DNA from: Porticoccus sp.
GTDB lineage: Bacteria; Pseudomonadota; Gammaproteobacteria; Pseudomonadales; Porticoccaceae
Direction of reading: 5' to 3'
NCBI GenBank assembly: GCA_002733125.1
Contig: NVUM01000004.1
Span: 77,357-141,356, forward strand
DNA: 64,000 bases
Of this stretch, positions 28,166-39,006 are shown one piece after another (position 1 is the first letter of the stretch; each line of letters begins with the position of its first letter). A model generated the notes under the pieces. The model saw nothing but the letters and a program-made list of their open reading frames with translations, did no database searches and was not told the origin of the DNA. The translations under genes were made by a program, and so were the position numbers.

Positions 28166-28966
28166 TCAGGCCGCCGCTTCGGTGACCTCTTCTTCGTGAA
28201 ATATGGCGCAACCCTTGCCCGCTTTTTTTGCCAGGTACATGGCGCTGTCGGCGTCATTGATGAGGTGTTCTGTCTGTGAGGTCGCTGCGGCCGTGTCCAG
28301 AAATCGTATCCCGATACTGGTGGAGACCTTGAGTTCCTTGCGGTCAAAGGATAAGGGCGTACTGATGGTGCTAATCAGCCGCTTTGCAATCAGCTCCACT
28401 TTTTTCTGGGCGGCGCTGGGCTCCTGGCCCAGGTCGCTGAGAATAACGATGAACTCATCCCCTCCCAGCCGCCCCACAATATCTTCAGTGCGGGTCATCG
28501 ACTTGAGCCGTTTGGCAATCTCTACCAGTATTGCATCGCCAGCTTCATGGCCGAATTTGTCATTGACCGGTTTGAAGCCGTCCAGATCCAGCACCAGCAG
28601 GGCGCCAAAAACATTATGCCGCAAACAGCCGGCAAGGGTTTTCTCCAGGTGCTGGTAAATAAGTCTGCGGTTGGCCAGCTGGGTGAGGGGGTCGAGACAG
28701 GCCATATACTCTATCTGGTGTAAGGTGTCGTTATGTGCCTTGACAAAAGGTTTGACCACCCAGAAGTAGATAATGGGAGTGGATAAAACCACCAGCGAAA
28801 AGGCATTCAGGGTGGCCTCCTGAAAGGCGGAGATTGCCGGGGGAAAGGTGTGCAGGAGGGCCATTACCAGAAACTCGGCACCTGAGACGATGCCGATAAT
28901 TCGAACAGTGACCTGCGCTTTACTGGGCAGGTCAATGGTTTTCCCCTGTCGGATCATTGTTTTCAT
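28166..28966 (-). CDS. Membrane-anchored GGDEF diguanylate cyclase
   Basis: DPLTQLANRRLIYQHLE, DLDGFKPVNDKFGHEAGDAIL, GRLGGDEFIVIL. Confidence 0.92.
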   Translation of the reverse strand: MKTMIRQGKTIDLPSKAQVTVRIIGIVSGAEFLVMALLHTFPPAISAFQEATLNAFSLVVLSTPIIYFWVVKPFVKAHNDTLHQIEYMACLDPLTQLANRRLIYQHLEKTLAGCLRHNVFGALLVLDLDGFKPVNDKFGHEAGDAILVEIAKRLKSMTRTEDIVGRLGGDEFIVILSDLGQEPSAAQKKVELIAKRLISTISTPLSFDRKELKVSTSIGIRFLDTAAATSQTEHLINDADSAMYLAKKAGKGCAIFHEEEVTEAAA

Positions 28967-29063
28967 TTCTGGTTATTGTTCACGTAGACCAACTTAGCAC
29001 ACTTGATCCGTCAATTCATGGATAGTCCTTTTATGGGTAATCCGTGTCGCCTTTTTGTCTAAG

Positions 29064-31760
29064 TCACCTGAATCCTGTCTTCGACAGCTTCAGCCGAAGT
29101 TGTTTTTCAATTTCCAGAATGACAAATACAACGATACCAATGGCGACAATCAGTACGCCGTCTGTCACAGATACCGGCTCGGTATTGAAAATCGATTGCA
29201 GGGCTGAGACGTAAGTGATCGAAAACTGAGCCAGCGTAACCAAAAAAACCGCGATCCATATTACCCTTGTACCGCGCACAGCCCGCCAGGTCAATGATGT
29301 GCCATAGATGTTGCGAATGAAGAAGAGGCTGAATATCTCCATGACAACCAATGTGTTCATTGCCATGGTCTGGGCCATGGTGACGTTATAGCCACGCTCA
29401 ATTGCATAAGTGTAAATACCAAATACACCACATACAAACAGGCTGCAAAGCAGCAGAATCTGCCATACCCAGACGCCCCCCAGTAGCGGTGCGCCCTGGG
29501 GGCGAGGGGGACGATGCATGGTGTTTTCTTCTGTCGGTTCAAAAGCCAGGGCGATACCCAACGTGACAGCCGTGATCAGATTTACCCAGAGAATCTGAAT
29601 GGCTGTGATGGGTAACGCCATTCCCAATAACAGTGCTATCACAATAGGCATCGCCTCGCCGACGTTGGTGGGCAGAGTCCAGCTGATGACCTTTTTGATG
29701 TTGTCGTAGACGGTCCTGCCTTCCCGGACAGCGGCCACGATGGAAGCGAAATCGTCATCTGCCAGCACCAGCTCGGCAGCCTCTTTTGCAGCTTCACTGC
29801 CTTTTTGTCCCATGGCAATGCCGACATTGGCCCGTTTCAGAGCAGGGGCATCATTGACCCCGTCACCGGTCATGGCAACAACCTTGCCCTGTGCCTGCAG
29901 CGCCATCACCAGTCGCAATTTGTGCTCCGGGCTGGTGCGGGCAAAAATATCGGTATCGACCACAGCAGACGCCAGATCAGCATCGGTCATTTGATCTAGA
30001 TCCACGCCAGTCAATACTTTGTCCGGATTTTCCAGCCCGATCTGTCGGGCGATGGCGGCGGCAGTGCCCGCGTGATCGCCGGTGATCATCTTCACCTGAA
30101 TACCGGCCTGATGACACTCGGCCACTGCGGTAATGGCTCCTGCGCGGGGCGGGTCCATCAGACCCACCAGACCCAGCAGGGTCAGCCCGTCCGTCACATC
30201 CGTCATGTCCAGTGAGAGGTGCTGTGGTTGGACTTCCTTGGTGGCAAGGGCCAGCACACGTAGGCCCCTCGCGGCCAGATCTGTGCTGCTTTGATGCCAT
30301 CGATTCTGGTCAATTGGCACGGCATCCCCCGACTGCGTGGACTCATGACTGCACATAGCCAGTATTTGCTCGGGAGCACCTTTGACAAAAATAGCCGCCT
30401 TCCCTTCATGGTTGTGGTTGAGGGTCGCCATAAAGCGATGCTTGGCGTCAAACGGAATAGTATCTGTCCTTGCCCAAAGACCCTGCTCAGCATGTCTGTC
30501 AATTCCAGTTCTTCCTGAAAAGGCCAGTAATGCCGCCTCCATGGGGTCTCCCTCTATATCCCAGTTTTTCTCCTTCTCATGCAGGGCGCTGTCATTGCAA
30601 AGTGCGGCTGTCCTTCCCATTGATGTCAGTACCGGATGATCTTCCTGGTTGATGGCGGTCTCATCAATATGCACCGATCCAGAGGGCGCATAACCTTCAC
30701 CGTCCACTGTCAGCAATCGGTGCTGGATAACTACGGTGGTGATATTCATCTCGTTGCGAGTCAACGTGCCGGTTTTATCAGTACAGATAACCGATACGGA
30801 GCCTATCGTTTCTATTGCTGGCAGGCGACGCACAATGGCATTTCTCCTGGCCATGGTTTGAACACCGATAGCCAGGGTGATTGTCAGTACTGCCGGTAGG
30901 CCTTCCGGGATGGCGGCTACAGTCAGGCCAACGACTGCCATGAAGAGTGCGTCAAAGGCCTGTTGCTGAATGAAGATGCCGAAGGCCAGTATAAGACTGG
31001 CAACGGTAAGTATCATTGCGGTAAGCCACTTTGAGAAAATCGCCATCTGGGCCACGAGTGGAGTCGTCAGTGTTTCCACCGTAGAGAGCAGGCCGCTGAT
31101 AAGACCTATCTCAGTGGCGCCGGCGATGGCTGTAACTACCCCTGTGCCCTGACCACTGGTAACCAATGTTCCACCGAATGCCATGCAACTGCGGTCACCC
31201 AGAGGCACCTCCTGCTGAATGGCTGCAGTCTGTTTCTCCACAGGTAGCGATTCGCCGGTAAGAATGGCCTCCTGGATTTGCAAACCATGGGCCTTGATAA
31301 GTCGTAAGTCCGCTGGCACCTTGTCGCCGGGCTCCAATAATACGATATCTCCAGGCACCAGCTGCTCGGCAGGAATAGTGTGTCGCCCGCCATCCCGCAA
31401 CACCGAGGCATTCGGGGACAACATCCGATTGATGGCATCCATGGCTTTCTCGGCCTTTCCCTCCTGAATAAAACCAATCAGGGCATTGACGATTACGACC
31501 GCCAGGATGACAGCCGTGTCGATCAGGTGACCCAGTAATAACGTAATCACTGCTGAGCCGAGCAGCACATAAATCAACACATTGTGAAAATGCACAAGAA
31601 ATCGCATGATCGGCCCGCGCCGTTCGGCTTTCGGCAGACTGTTGGGGCCAAAGCGGGCTGCCCTGATTTCGGCTTCACTGGTGCTTAAACCCTGGGGAGC
31701 GGAATCCAGTTCAGATAATGTGTTTTCGTAGGTGCGTAGGTACCAGGTTTCGGTTTCCAT
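29064..31760 (-). CDS. P-type cation-transporting ATPase (P2 subfamily)
   Basis: 898 aa; LVPGDIVLLEPGDKVPADLRLI, LTGESLPVEK, ICTDKTGTLTRNEM, KGAPEQIL, MITGDHAGTAAAIA, MTGDGVNDAPALKRANVGIAMG. Confidence 0.94.
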   Translation of the reverse strand: METETWYLRTYENTLSELDSAPQGLSTSEAEIRAARFGPNSLPKAERRGPIMRFLVHFHNVLIYVLLGSAVITLLLGHLIDTAVILAVVIVNALIGFIQEGKAEKAMDAINRMLSPNASVLRDGGRHTIPAEQLVPGDIVLLEPGDKVPADLRLIKAHGLQIQEAILTGESLPVEKQTAAIQQEVPLGDRSCMAFGGTLVTSGQGTGVVTAIAGATEIGLISGLLSTVETLTTPLVAQMAIFSKWLTAMILTVASLILAFGIFIQQQAFDALFMAVVGLTVAAIPEGLPAVLTITLAIGVQTMARRNAIVRRLPAIETIGSVSVICTDKTGTLTRNEMNITTVVIQHRLLTVDGEGYAPSGSVHIDETAINQEDHPVLTSMGRTAALCNDSALHEKEKNWDIEGDPMEAALLAFSGRTGIDRHAEQGLWARTDTIPFDAKHRFMATLNHNHEGKAAIFVKGAPEQILAMCSHESTQSGDAVPIDQNRWHQSSTDLAARGLRVLALATKEVQPQHLSLDMTDVTDGLTLLGLVGLMDPPRAGAITAVAECHQAGIQVKMITGDHAGTAAAIARQIGLENPDKVLTGVDLDQMTDADLASAVVDTDIFARTSPEHKLRLVMALQAQGKVVAMTGDGVNDAPALKRANVGIAMGQKGSEAAKEAAELVLADDDFASIVAAVREGRTVYDNIKKVISWTLPTNVGEAMPIVIALLLGMALPITAIQILWVNLITAVTLGIALAFEPTEENTMHRPPRPQGAPLLGGVWVWQILLLCSLFVCGVFGIYTYAIERGYNVTMAQTMAMNTLVVMEIFSLFFIRNIYGTSLTWRAVRGTRVIWIAVFLVTLAQFSITYVSALQSIFNTEPVSVTDGVLIVAIGIVVFVILEIEKQLRLKLSKTGFR

Positions 31761-31953
31761 AATTATCAGGGTTCACTGAGTCTCCCGTTTTGGGGCGAGT
31801 TATCGCCCCGATTCTGGAGATTTAATTTGGGTGGTGTGAGCAAAGCACGGTACGGTGTATCAGAATAAAAAATCGTCAGCCTGTCATCAATAAATCAACT
31901 GTCTCCAGTAAGATGGCGATCATGTACCCTGATCAGCAGTATACCTTGGAGAA

Positions 31954-33228
31954 ATGATAACAATGGCCGTTATTTGCAAAACAGTTGAAGAGGCATTGGC
32001 ACCGATAAAATCCGGCGACAGGGTCTGGTGTCACTCCATGGCGGCAACGCCCTACAGGCTCCTGGAAGCGCTGGCCGTACATGTTTTGAGCCTTGAAAAC
32101 GTCACACTGCTTCAGCTTCACCTGGAGCATGCGGAAGCGGTCTGCCAGCCCCAACTTGAAGGGCATTTGCGCAATCGCTGTTATTTCGTCAGCCATAGTA
32201 CCCGGGAACTGGTGAATACCGGCAAGGCGGATTACGTGCCCATCTTCCTCTCCGAAATCCCCAAACTGTTGCGCAGCGGTCGCCAGCCCATTGATGTCGC
32301 CCTGATTCAGGTGTCGCCCCCGGACCGTCACGGCAATTGCTCGCTCGGTGTCTCCGTAGAGGCCACTCTGGCAGCCTGTAACGTGGCAAAAACCGTGATT
32401 GCCCAGATTAACCCGCAGATGCCCCGCACTCACGGTGATGCAGCCATTTCATTGAAATCCATTGACTTCGTTGTGGAGATCGACAGCGAGATCCCCGCCT
32501 CTTCCCCTTCTGTGCCAAAGGACGAACACCTGCAGATTGGTGGCCATGTGGCAGAGTTGATTCGCGATGGTGACTGCCTGCAAATGGGCATTGGCGCCAT
32601 ACCGGATGCGGTGCTGGCGCATCTCGGTAACCATCGACATCTGGGTATCCATACTGAAATGTTTTCCAGCGGTGTGCTGCCGCTGGTGGCATCGGGTGTC
32701 ATAGACAACAGCAATAAGGTGATTCAGCCGGGTAAAATTGTCACCAGCTTTGTACTGGGTTCCGATGCCCTCTACGATTTTGTTGCTGATAACACCGAGG
32801 TGCTTTTTCTCGATGTGGAATATGTCAACAACCCGGCAGTCATTCGAAAAAATGCTCAGGTGGTATCGATCAACAGTGCGATTCAGATCGATTTGTCCGG
32901 TCAGGTCTGTGCGGATTCCATTGGCGGAAAGGTTTATTCGGGTTTTGGCGGGCAGGTGGATTTTGTCACTGGTTCCCAGCTTTCAGAGGGCGGTCGCTCT
33001 ATCATTGCGATGCCATCCACGGCTCTCTCTGGCAGTCAATCGCGCATCGTCAGCCACCTCTCGGGCGGCGCCGGTGTGGTGACGTCGCGTGCCCAGGTGG
33101 ATTTTATTGTGACCGAGTATGGTGTTGCACACCTGCATGGTCGCAGTCTTCGCGAGCGGGCAGAGCGATTGATTGCCATTGCACATCCGGATTTCCGGGA
33201 GGACCTGGCAAAATCTGTCAATTTCTAG
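31954..33228 (+). CDS. Acetyl-CoA hydrolase/transferase family protein (4-hydroxybutyrate CoA-transferase-like)
   Basis: 424 aa; DVALIQVSPPDRHGNCSLGVSVEAT, QMGIGAIPDAVLAHL, GIHTEMFSSG, GFGGQVDFVTGS, VTEYGVAHLHGRSLRERAERLIAIAHPDFRE. Confidence 0.92.
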   Translation: MITMAVICKTVEEALAPIKSGDRVWCHSMAATPYRLLEALAVHVLSLENVTLLQLHLEHAEAVCQPQLEGHLRNRCYFVSHSTRELVNTGKADYVPIFLSEIPKLLRSGRQPIDVALIQVSPPDRHGNCSLGVSVEATLAACNVAKTVIAQINPQMPRTHGDAAISLKSIDFVVEIDSEIPASSPSVPKDEHLQIGGHVAELIRDGDCLQMGIGAIPDAVLAHLGNHRHLGIHTEMFSSGVLPLVASGVIDNSNKVIQPGKIVTSFVLGSDALYDFVADNTEVLFLDVEYVNNPAVIRKNAQVVSINSAIQIDLSGQVCADSIGGKVYSGFGGQVDFVTGSQLSEGGRSIIAMPSTALSGSQSRIVSHLSGGAGVVTSRAQVDFIVTEYGVAHLHGRSLRERAERLIAIAHPDFREDLAKSVNF

Positions 33229-33932
33229 TCACCGGTTTCGGGTGCAGCAGAAAACCAGATATCGCCATACCAGGCCCGTGCACTGAGACCGGTGTTGTCG
33301 GTATCGGTCATCAGGGCGACGGCCGCGATCTCCCCGGGTTCTTCATCGAACAGACGTCGATAATCGGCCAGTACATCCCGTTGTTCCTGTACCCATTGAT
33401 CCTGCAACCCGCCACTACCCCGGACGGCGATCATTCGGGCATTTGAGGTAAAGGCATTGGGCCACTCACTGCCTGCGGGCTGATTGCTCGACCAGACATA
33501 ATTGATCGCACGGGTGCGCCAGAACCTCAGTCCACCGGAAAATACCACATAGAGCCGCGCCGGATAATCATCGCCGGCCTTGTGGCGCTCATTGTTGCCA
33601 GTCAGCAGGTCGTTGACTTTCCAGGACCAGTTCAGCAGTGGCGTCTGTTTCAGGTCAATGACTATTTCCCGGTAAAGGCCCGAGGCGCTGGCGCGACTAT
33701 CAGCCCGCAGCACCTGTCGACCGTCATTGGGAACCAGCGCATAATCGGTTTTTCCGGCAAACACTTTGGTGTTCCACTGATCGAGCTGACCTTCGGAAAA
33801 GTTGCCGACATCGATTCGGTCAACCTCGGCGAGTGCTATCCCGGAACAGGGCAACAGTGCAGTGATGAGCAAGATTTTCAGCCATACCGCCATTGCTCGA
33901 CAGGTTATTGGTGATGAAAGAGATGGGAGCAT
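33225..33932 (-). CDS. DUF3047 family secreted protein
   Basis: 235 aa; signal peptide, LNWSWKVND, DDYPARLYVVFSGG, INYVWSSNQPAGSEWPNAFT, VALMTDTDNTGLSARAWYGDIWFS. Confidence 0.8.
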   Translation of the reverse strand: MLPSLSSPITCRAMAVWLKILLITALLPCSGIALAEVDRIDVGNFSEGQLDQWNTKVFAGKTDYALVPNDGRQVLRADSRASASGLYREIVIDLKQTPLLNWSWKVNDLLTGNNERHKAGDDYPARLYVVFSGGLRFWRTRAINYVWSSNQPAGSEWPNAFTSNARMIAVRGSGGLQDQWVQEQRDVLADYRRLFDEEPGEIAAVALMTDTDNTGLSARAWYGDIWFSAAPETGD

Positions 33933-34103
33933 AGGAATATCCGAACAAGGAGGGTAGCCCGGTCAGCTGTCCAATAAGGTAACAGGTTAGTGTGGATTGC
34001 GGGGCTGGGCAACTCGTCAGGCGCATCGAAATCTGTAAGTGCTCGCTTCGTCAAAACAGGTAGCTTCGTATTTATGCAGCAATTACCAGGTGAACTCACG
34101 ACC

Positions 34104-34418
34104 ATGGAGCGCCGCAGGCTTAAATACCTTGGGTTGGCATTGCTGCTGGCATTGTCACTGGGGATTGCACTCGCCCTGTACCTTGCTTCCGCAGTGGGTG
34201 CCGTGATTGCACTGGTGGTCGGTTACCTTATCTGGAGGTTATTTATTCTGTTGATTGATCGGCAGCTGGCGTTGACCTGCAGTATTTGTCGGCGGCGGGG
34301 GTTGGCCGAAATACCGGGGTTGCCCTGCCGACTGCCGGAATACCAATGCAGTGTATGCGGGGCACGCTTCAAGCAGGGCCGTCCCATATCGGCGGTGCAA
34401 ACCGATAAAATCGACTGA
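34104..34418 (+). CDS. Small membrane protein with zinc-ribbon-like C-terminus
   Basis: Two hydrophobic helices, then CSICRRRG...YQCSVCGARFK. Confidence 0.55.
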   Translation: MERRRLKYLGLALLLALSLGIALALYLASAVGAVIALVVGYLIWRLFILLIDRQLALTCSICRRRGLAEIPGLPCRLPEYQCSVCGARFKQGRPISAVQTDKID

Positions 34419-34464
34419 ACAGCGGCTTGCCAAGCCAGTTTGCAGCGTGGCGGGGATGAAACAT

Positions 34465-34863
34465 CTAATGCCGGGTAGGGCTGATCAACTTGACGATCTG
34501 GCGGTCCGGTTCGCGAAACTCACCGGCTGCCTCCAGTGCTGACAGATAATCCTGCCAGTAACTCTGGTAGTTGATGGCAAGGTCGCGCAGATAGTCCCAG
34601 GTGAAAATACCGCTGTCGTGACCATCACTGAAGGTCACCTGCAGGGCATAGTTTCCCGAAGGGGCCACATGGGTGATACGGACACCATGTTTTCCCGACT
34701 GCAGTATTCCCTGTCCCTTGCCGTGTCCGCGGACTTCCGCGCTGGGGGAGTGGACCCGCAAATACTCTCCGGTCAGGGTAAACCGACTGCCATCGGCATA
34801 TTCCAGCAGCAGGCTGCCTTCCTCAAGATTCAGTTTGATCTTTTCTGGTGTCATCGCGGCCAC
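34465..34863 (-). CDS. DUF971 (gamma-butyrobetaine hydroxylase-like N-terminal) protein
   Basis: KIKLNLEEGSLLLEYADGSRFTLTGEYLRVHSPSAEVRGHG, VTFSDGHDSGIFTWDYLRDL; downstream of hslU as is common. Confidence 0.88.
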   Translation of the reverse strand: MAAMTPEKIKLNLEEGSLLLEYADGSRFTLTGEYLRVHSPSAEVRGHGKGQGILQSGKHGVRITHVAPSGNYALQVTFSDGHDSGIFTWDYLRDLAINYQSYWQDYLSALEAAGEFREPDRQIVKLISPTRH

Positions 34864-34898
34864 ACTCCCGGTTTTATGCGGCGCCCGTTATTTGGCAT

Positions 34899-36224
34899 CT
34901 AGAGAATGAATCGGGACAAATCTTCATCCCGGGAAATTTCATTCAGGTATTTATCGACATAGGCACTGTCAATATCGATGGGCTCGCTTTTTTCGCCGAG
35001 GTCAGAGGCTTCGAATGACATTTCCTCCAGCAGACGCTCCATGATGGTATGCAGGCGTCGGGCACCGATATTCTCCGTACGCTCATTGACATCAAAGGCA
35101 ATTTCCGCAATACGCTTTACGCCATCGGCGGTGAAGCGGATGCGGAGCTTTTCGGTCGCCAGCAGCTCCCGGTATTGCTCGGTCAGAGACGCGCTGGGCT
35201 CGGTTAGAATTCGTTCAAAGTCACCACTGGTGAGGGATTCAAGTTCTACCCTGATGGGCAGCCTGCCCTGCAGCTCCGGAATCAGATCCGAGGGTTTGGA
35301 AAAGTGGAAGGCACCGGATGCGATAAACAGGATATGGTCGGTTTTGATCATGCCGTATTTGGTGGAAACGGTGCAGCCCTCAATCAACGGCAGCAAATCC
35401 CGTTGCACACCTTCCCGGGAAATATCGGTACCGGAGGTTTCGCCGCGCTTGGCCACCTTGTCAATTTCATCGATGAAAACAATGCCGTTCTGTTCCGCAA
35501 CAGTTACCGCGCGAACTTTCAGTTCGTCATCATTGACCAGTTTTGCCGCTTCATCCTCCGTGAGCTTTTTCATGGCCTGTGCCACGGTCATTTTTTGCCG
35601 ACTGGTTTTGTTTTTCCCCAGGTTGGAAAATATGCTTTGCAGCTGGTTGGTCATCTCTTCCATGCCGGGCGGCGCCATGATTTCAACGCCCACCGGCGAC
35701 GCATTGACTTCGATTTCGATCTCCCGGTCATCCAGTTCACCCTGGCGGAGTTTTTTGCGGAATACCTGCCGGGTACCTGACTCCGTTTCCGTCTGTTCCT
35801 TGTCCCGGGCAGGGGGCAACAAGACATCCAGGATACGCTCTTCGGCGGCATCCATGGCGCGGTGCTGGACCTTCTGCATTTCCTGTTCACGCAGCTGCTT
35901 CACCGACGTCTCCACCAGATCGCGAATAATCGATTCCACATCCTTGCCCACATAGCCCACCTCGGTGAACTTGGTGGCTTCCACCTTGACAAAAGGCGCG
36001 TCTGCCAGCCGGGCCAGTCGACGGGCAATTTCAGTTTTACCCACCCCGGTGGGGCCGATCATCAGAATGTTCTTCGGTGTTACTTCATTGCGCAACTCCT
36101 CTCTGAGTTGCATGCGACGCCAGCGGTTGCGCAGGGCAATGGCTACAGCGCGCTTGGCTGCATCCTGCCCAATGATATGGCTGTCGAGTTCATGGACGAT
36201 TTCACGGGGGGTCATATTGGACAT
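34899..36224 (-). CDS. hslU: ATP-dependent protease ATPase subunit HslU
   Basis: [66 protein letters not shown]-terminus. Confidence 0.98.
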   Translation of the reverse strand: MSNMTPREIVHELDSHIIGQDAAKRAVAIALRNRWRRMQLREELRNEVTPKNILMIGPTGVGKTEIARRLARLADAPFVKVEATKFTEVGYVGKDVESIIRDLVETSVKQLREQEMQKVQHRAMDAAEERILDVLLPPARDKEQTETESGTRQVFRKKLRQGELDDREIEIEVNASPVGVEIMAPPGMEEMTNQLQSIFSNLGKNKTSRQKMTVAQAMKKLTEDEAAKLVNDDELKVRAVTVAEQNGIVFIDEIDKVAKRGETSGTDISREGVQRDLLPLIEGCTVSTKYGMIKTDHILFIASGAFHFSKPSDLIPELQGRLPIRVELESLTSGDFERILTEPSASLTEQYRELLATEKLRIRFTADGVKRIAEIAFDVNERTENIGARRLHTIMERLLEEMSFEASDLGEKSEPIDIDSAYVDKYLNEISRDEDLSRFIL

Positions 36225-36341
36225 GTCTTGGTCTCTTGTTTCCGGTTGCCGTTAAGCCCTCGGGCTGTAGCGGCAAATAATGGAGCCCAACCGGGCAGTG
36301 TGAAGTGGTAACAGGGCTTCGCTCTGCCAACACCCGGTTGA

Positions 36342-36905
36342 TCAGTAATCGAGTTGTTCGATCGTACGGTTGTGATTGGTATAGATACAGATATCGCCTG
36401 CGATGGCGAGTCCCTTCTCGACGATATCTCTGGCACTCAGCTCGGTGTTGTCGAGCAGGGCGCGTGCCGCAGACTGGGCGAAAGGGCCACCTGAGCCGAT
36501 GGCAATCAGATCTTCTTCGGGCTGGATCACATCACCGTTGCCGGTAATGATCAGCGAGGCTTCTTTGTCGGCTACCGCCAGCAATGCTTCCAGTTTCCGG
36601 AGGATGCGGTCCGAGCGCCAGTCTTTGGCCAACTCCACAGCTGCGCGGGTCAGGTTGCCACTGTGTTGTTCCAATTTGGCCTCGAATCGTTCAAAAAGCG
36701 TGAAGGCATCGGCTGTGCCGCCTGCAAACCCGGCAATAATCTGATCTTTGTAAAGGCGGCGCACTTTGCGCGCGTTGCCTTTCATAACCGTATTGCCAAG
36801 GGTGACCTGGCCGTCTCCGCCGATGACAACAGTGCCATTGCGACGTACGGAGAGAATAGTGGTACCGCGATATTGTTCCAAAAGATTCTCCTGTGGACTA
36901 TCCAT
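36342..36905 (-). CDS. hslV: ATP-dependent protease peptidase subunit HslV
   Basis: [56 protein letters not shown]. Confidence 0.97.
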   Translation of the reverse strand: MDSPQENLLEQYRGTTILSVRRNGTVVIGGDGQVTLGNTVMKGNARKVRRLYKDQIIAGFAGGTADAFTLFERFEAKLEQHSGNLTRAAVELAKDWRSDRILRKLEALLAVADKEASLIITGNGDVIQPEEDLIAIGSGGPFAQSAARALLDNTELSARDIVEKGLAIAGDICIYTNHNRTIEQLDY

Positions 36906-36970
36906 CGATCTGAAATAATTTTATACAGGGGACTAGGTGGGGCCAAAATGCAGAAATTCAACAGTGACTG

Positions 36971-37318
36971 TTAGCCGGCGTCTCCCGTTGCTTTGTCTGC
37001 CCTGAGGTACAGTGCCCCGTTCTCAATGCGGTAGGGCACCATGTCCAGGTATTGGCCGGCACAGGGTCCGGCAACGCATCGACCACTATCCACCTCAAAT
37101 AAAGCGCCGTGCGTACTGCACTGAATGTATTTCCGGTCATAGTCCAGAAAATGATCCGGCATCAGGTTCAAGGGTGCGCCTGTATGGGGGCAGTGGTTTT
37201 GATAAACAAATACTTCCTGTCCCCGCCTAACCACAAAACAGCTTTTACCGGCGACATTCAGTTCCCTGCTGCCCGGATTCGGTAGCTCTGCCACATGGCA
37301 GAGCGGTTTTGCGGACAT
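36971..37318 (-). CDS. Rieske [2Fe-2S] domain protein
   Basis: QNHCPHTGAPLNL ... YIQCSTHGALFEVDSGRCVAGPC (CXH/CXXH Rieske motifs). Confidence 0.88.
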   Translation of the reverse strand: MSAKPLCHVAELPNPGSRELNVAGKSCFVVRRGQEVFVYQNHCPHTGAPLNLMPDHFLDYDRKYIQCSTHGALFEVDSGRCVAGPCAGQYLDMVPYRIENGALYLRADKATGDAG

Positions 37319-38211
37319 CAGCCACCCCGGCGCAGTGTTTCAATGCGCTCGCTGAGGGGAGGGTGTGTCATGAACAGGCGCGAAGCATGTTCTTTCCAGC
37401 CACTGGAAATACCGAAAGCTGTAAGGGTATCCGGCATCTGGTTGGGCACGTGAGCCTGGGTTTCTTCCTGAAGTCGCTGCAGGGCCGAAATCATTGCCCC
37501 GCGGCTGGCCAGATGTGCACCGCTGGCGTCGGCGCGAAATTCCCGCCAGCGGGAAAACCACATCACAATCATTGACGCAAAAATGCCCAGTACCACCTGT
37601 AATACCATGACGATCATGAAGTAACCGATGCCGTGGCCACTGTTGTTTTTGAATACGGCCCTGTCGATAATCGAGCCGAGAATCCGGGCAAAAAACATCA
37701 CGAAAGTATTCAGAACCCCCTGTATCAGCGATAGGGTTACCATATCGCCATTAGCCACATGGCCGATTTCATGGGCCAGCACAGCGCGGACTTCCTCTCG
37801 ATCAAAACGCTGCATCAGCCCGGCGCTGACCGCGACCAGGGCATCGTTCCTGTTCCAGCCTGTGGCGAAGGCATTTGATTGCTGTGCGGGAAAAATGCCG
37901 ACTTCCGGCATGCCGATACCCGCTTTTTTTGCCAGGTCAGCAACCGTTTCTTTCAGCCAGCGCTCCTCGGGGGTCCGCGGCTGGTCGATCAGTTGCACGC
38001 CGGTGGACCGCTTTGCCATCCACTTTGAGATAAGCAGTGAAATGAATGAGCCGGCAAAACCGAATATCCCACACATGATCAGCAGCCCGGTGAGGTTCCC
38101 CTGAACCCCTTGGGCGGCAAGGTATTGCTCCAGCCCAAGTACTTTTAGAATGATGCTGAACAGCACCAGAATGGCAATGTTGGTGCCCAGAAAAAGCCCG
38201 ATTCTTAACAC
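37318..38211 (-). CDS. htpX: Membrane metalloprotease HtpX
   Basis: [53 protein letters not shown] at 38211 fits the usual HtpX N-terminus better than ATG 38262. Confidence 0.94.
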   Translation of the reverse strand: MLRIGLFLGTNIAILVLFSIILKVLGLEQYLAAQGVQGNLTGLLIMCGIFGFAGSFISLLISKWMAKRSTGVQLIDQPRTPEERWLKETVADLAKKAGIGMPEVGIFPAQQSNAFATGWNRNDALVAVSAGLMQRFDREEVRAVLAHEIGHVANGDMVTLSLIQGVLNTFVMFFARILGSIIDRAVFKNNSGHGIGYFMIVMVLQVVLGIFASMIVMWFSRWREFRADASGAHLASRGAMISALQRLQEETQAHVPNQMPDTLTAFGISSGWKEHASRLFMTHPPLSERIETLRRGG

Positions 38212-38517
38212 GTGATCTCTCCTAGTGATAATGTCGGCCAGTATGGTGTCAGCAACTGGCACCCCTGTAAGATGCGACTTGTTTTGAAAAATTCAATTGC
38301 CGGGTTGATGAATATCCCCGGCTGTCTTGTTGGAACGCCTGTCATAAACTGTCAATGGTTGTCGCGTTAAAAAGCAGTGATTGACTATAGCAAAGATGAC
38401 CAGCCGGCTCTCCAGAAAGATTGATGGATTCCGGGTCGGGACTGCAGTCACCCGGTAGCAATCCGATGTACTATGTGGGCAGATTCCAATCTGGGTTCGC
38501 CAAAACGAGGTTCTGCC

Positions 38518-38979
38518 ATGGCAGTAATGAAACCGCTGGTAATAATGCTGATGGCACTGAACATGCTGTCCGGGTGCGCTCTATTGTCGTCGGGGCAGCC
38601 GCCGCCAGAAGTTCAGCTCAGCAATGTGGAGCCTGCCGGGAGAGAAGGGCTTGAGCAACGCTTTATGATCAGTTTGCGAATCCTCAACCACAGCAGCACA
38701 CCACTGAATATTTCCGGATTATCCTATAGCCTCAATTTGGAAGGACACAAGCTGATCAGCGGGGTGGCCGGGGGGCTTCGGCCGATTCCTCCCCACAGTC
38801 AGGTCGCTATCAAAGTACCAGCCTCCACCAACCTGATCAGTGGTCTGAAAATCATTGGTGCCTTTATGGAAAAGAACAGACAATCGGTGGATTTTGAACT
38901 GGAAACCCGGTTAAGCATGGGCTGGTGGCGCATGCCTGTCACTGTGGTCGAATCGGGTTCGCTCGACTTGAGTCAATAA
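38518..38979 (+). CDS. LEA14/WHy-domain lipoprotein
   Basis: Lipobox LSGC; VEPAGREGLEQRFMISLRILNHSSTPLNISGLSYSLNLEGHKLISGVAGG..IPPHSQVAIKVPAS. Confidence 0.78.
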   Translation: MAVMKPLVIMLMALNMLSGCALLSSGQPPPEVQLSNVEPAGREGLEQRFMISLRILNHSSTPLNISGLSYSLNLEGHKLISGVAGGLRPIPPHSQVAIKVPASTNLISGLKIIGAFMEKNRQSVDFELETRLSMGWWRMPVTVVESGSLDLSQ

Positions 38980-39006
38980 TCCCCGGTTACATCGGATCAA
39001 GCGAAC

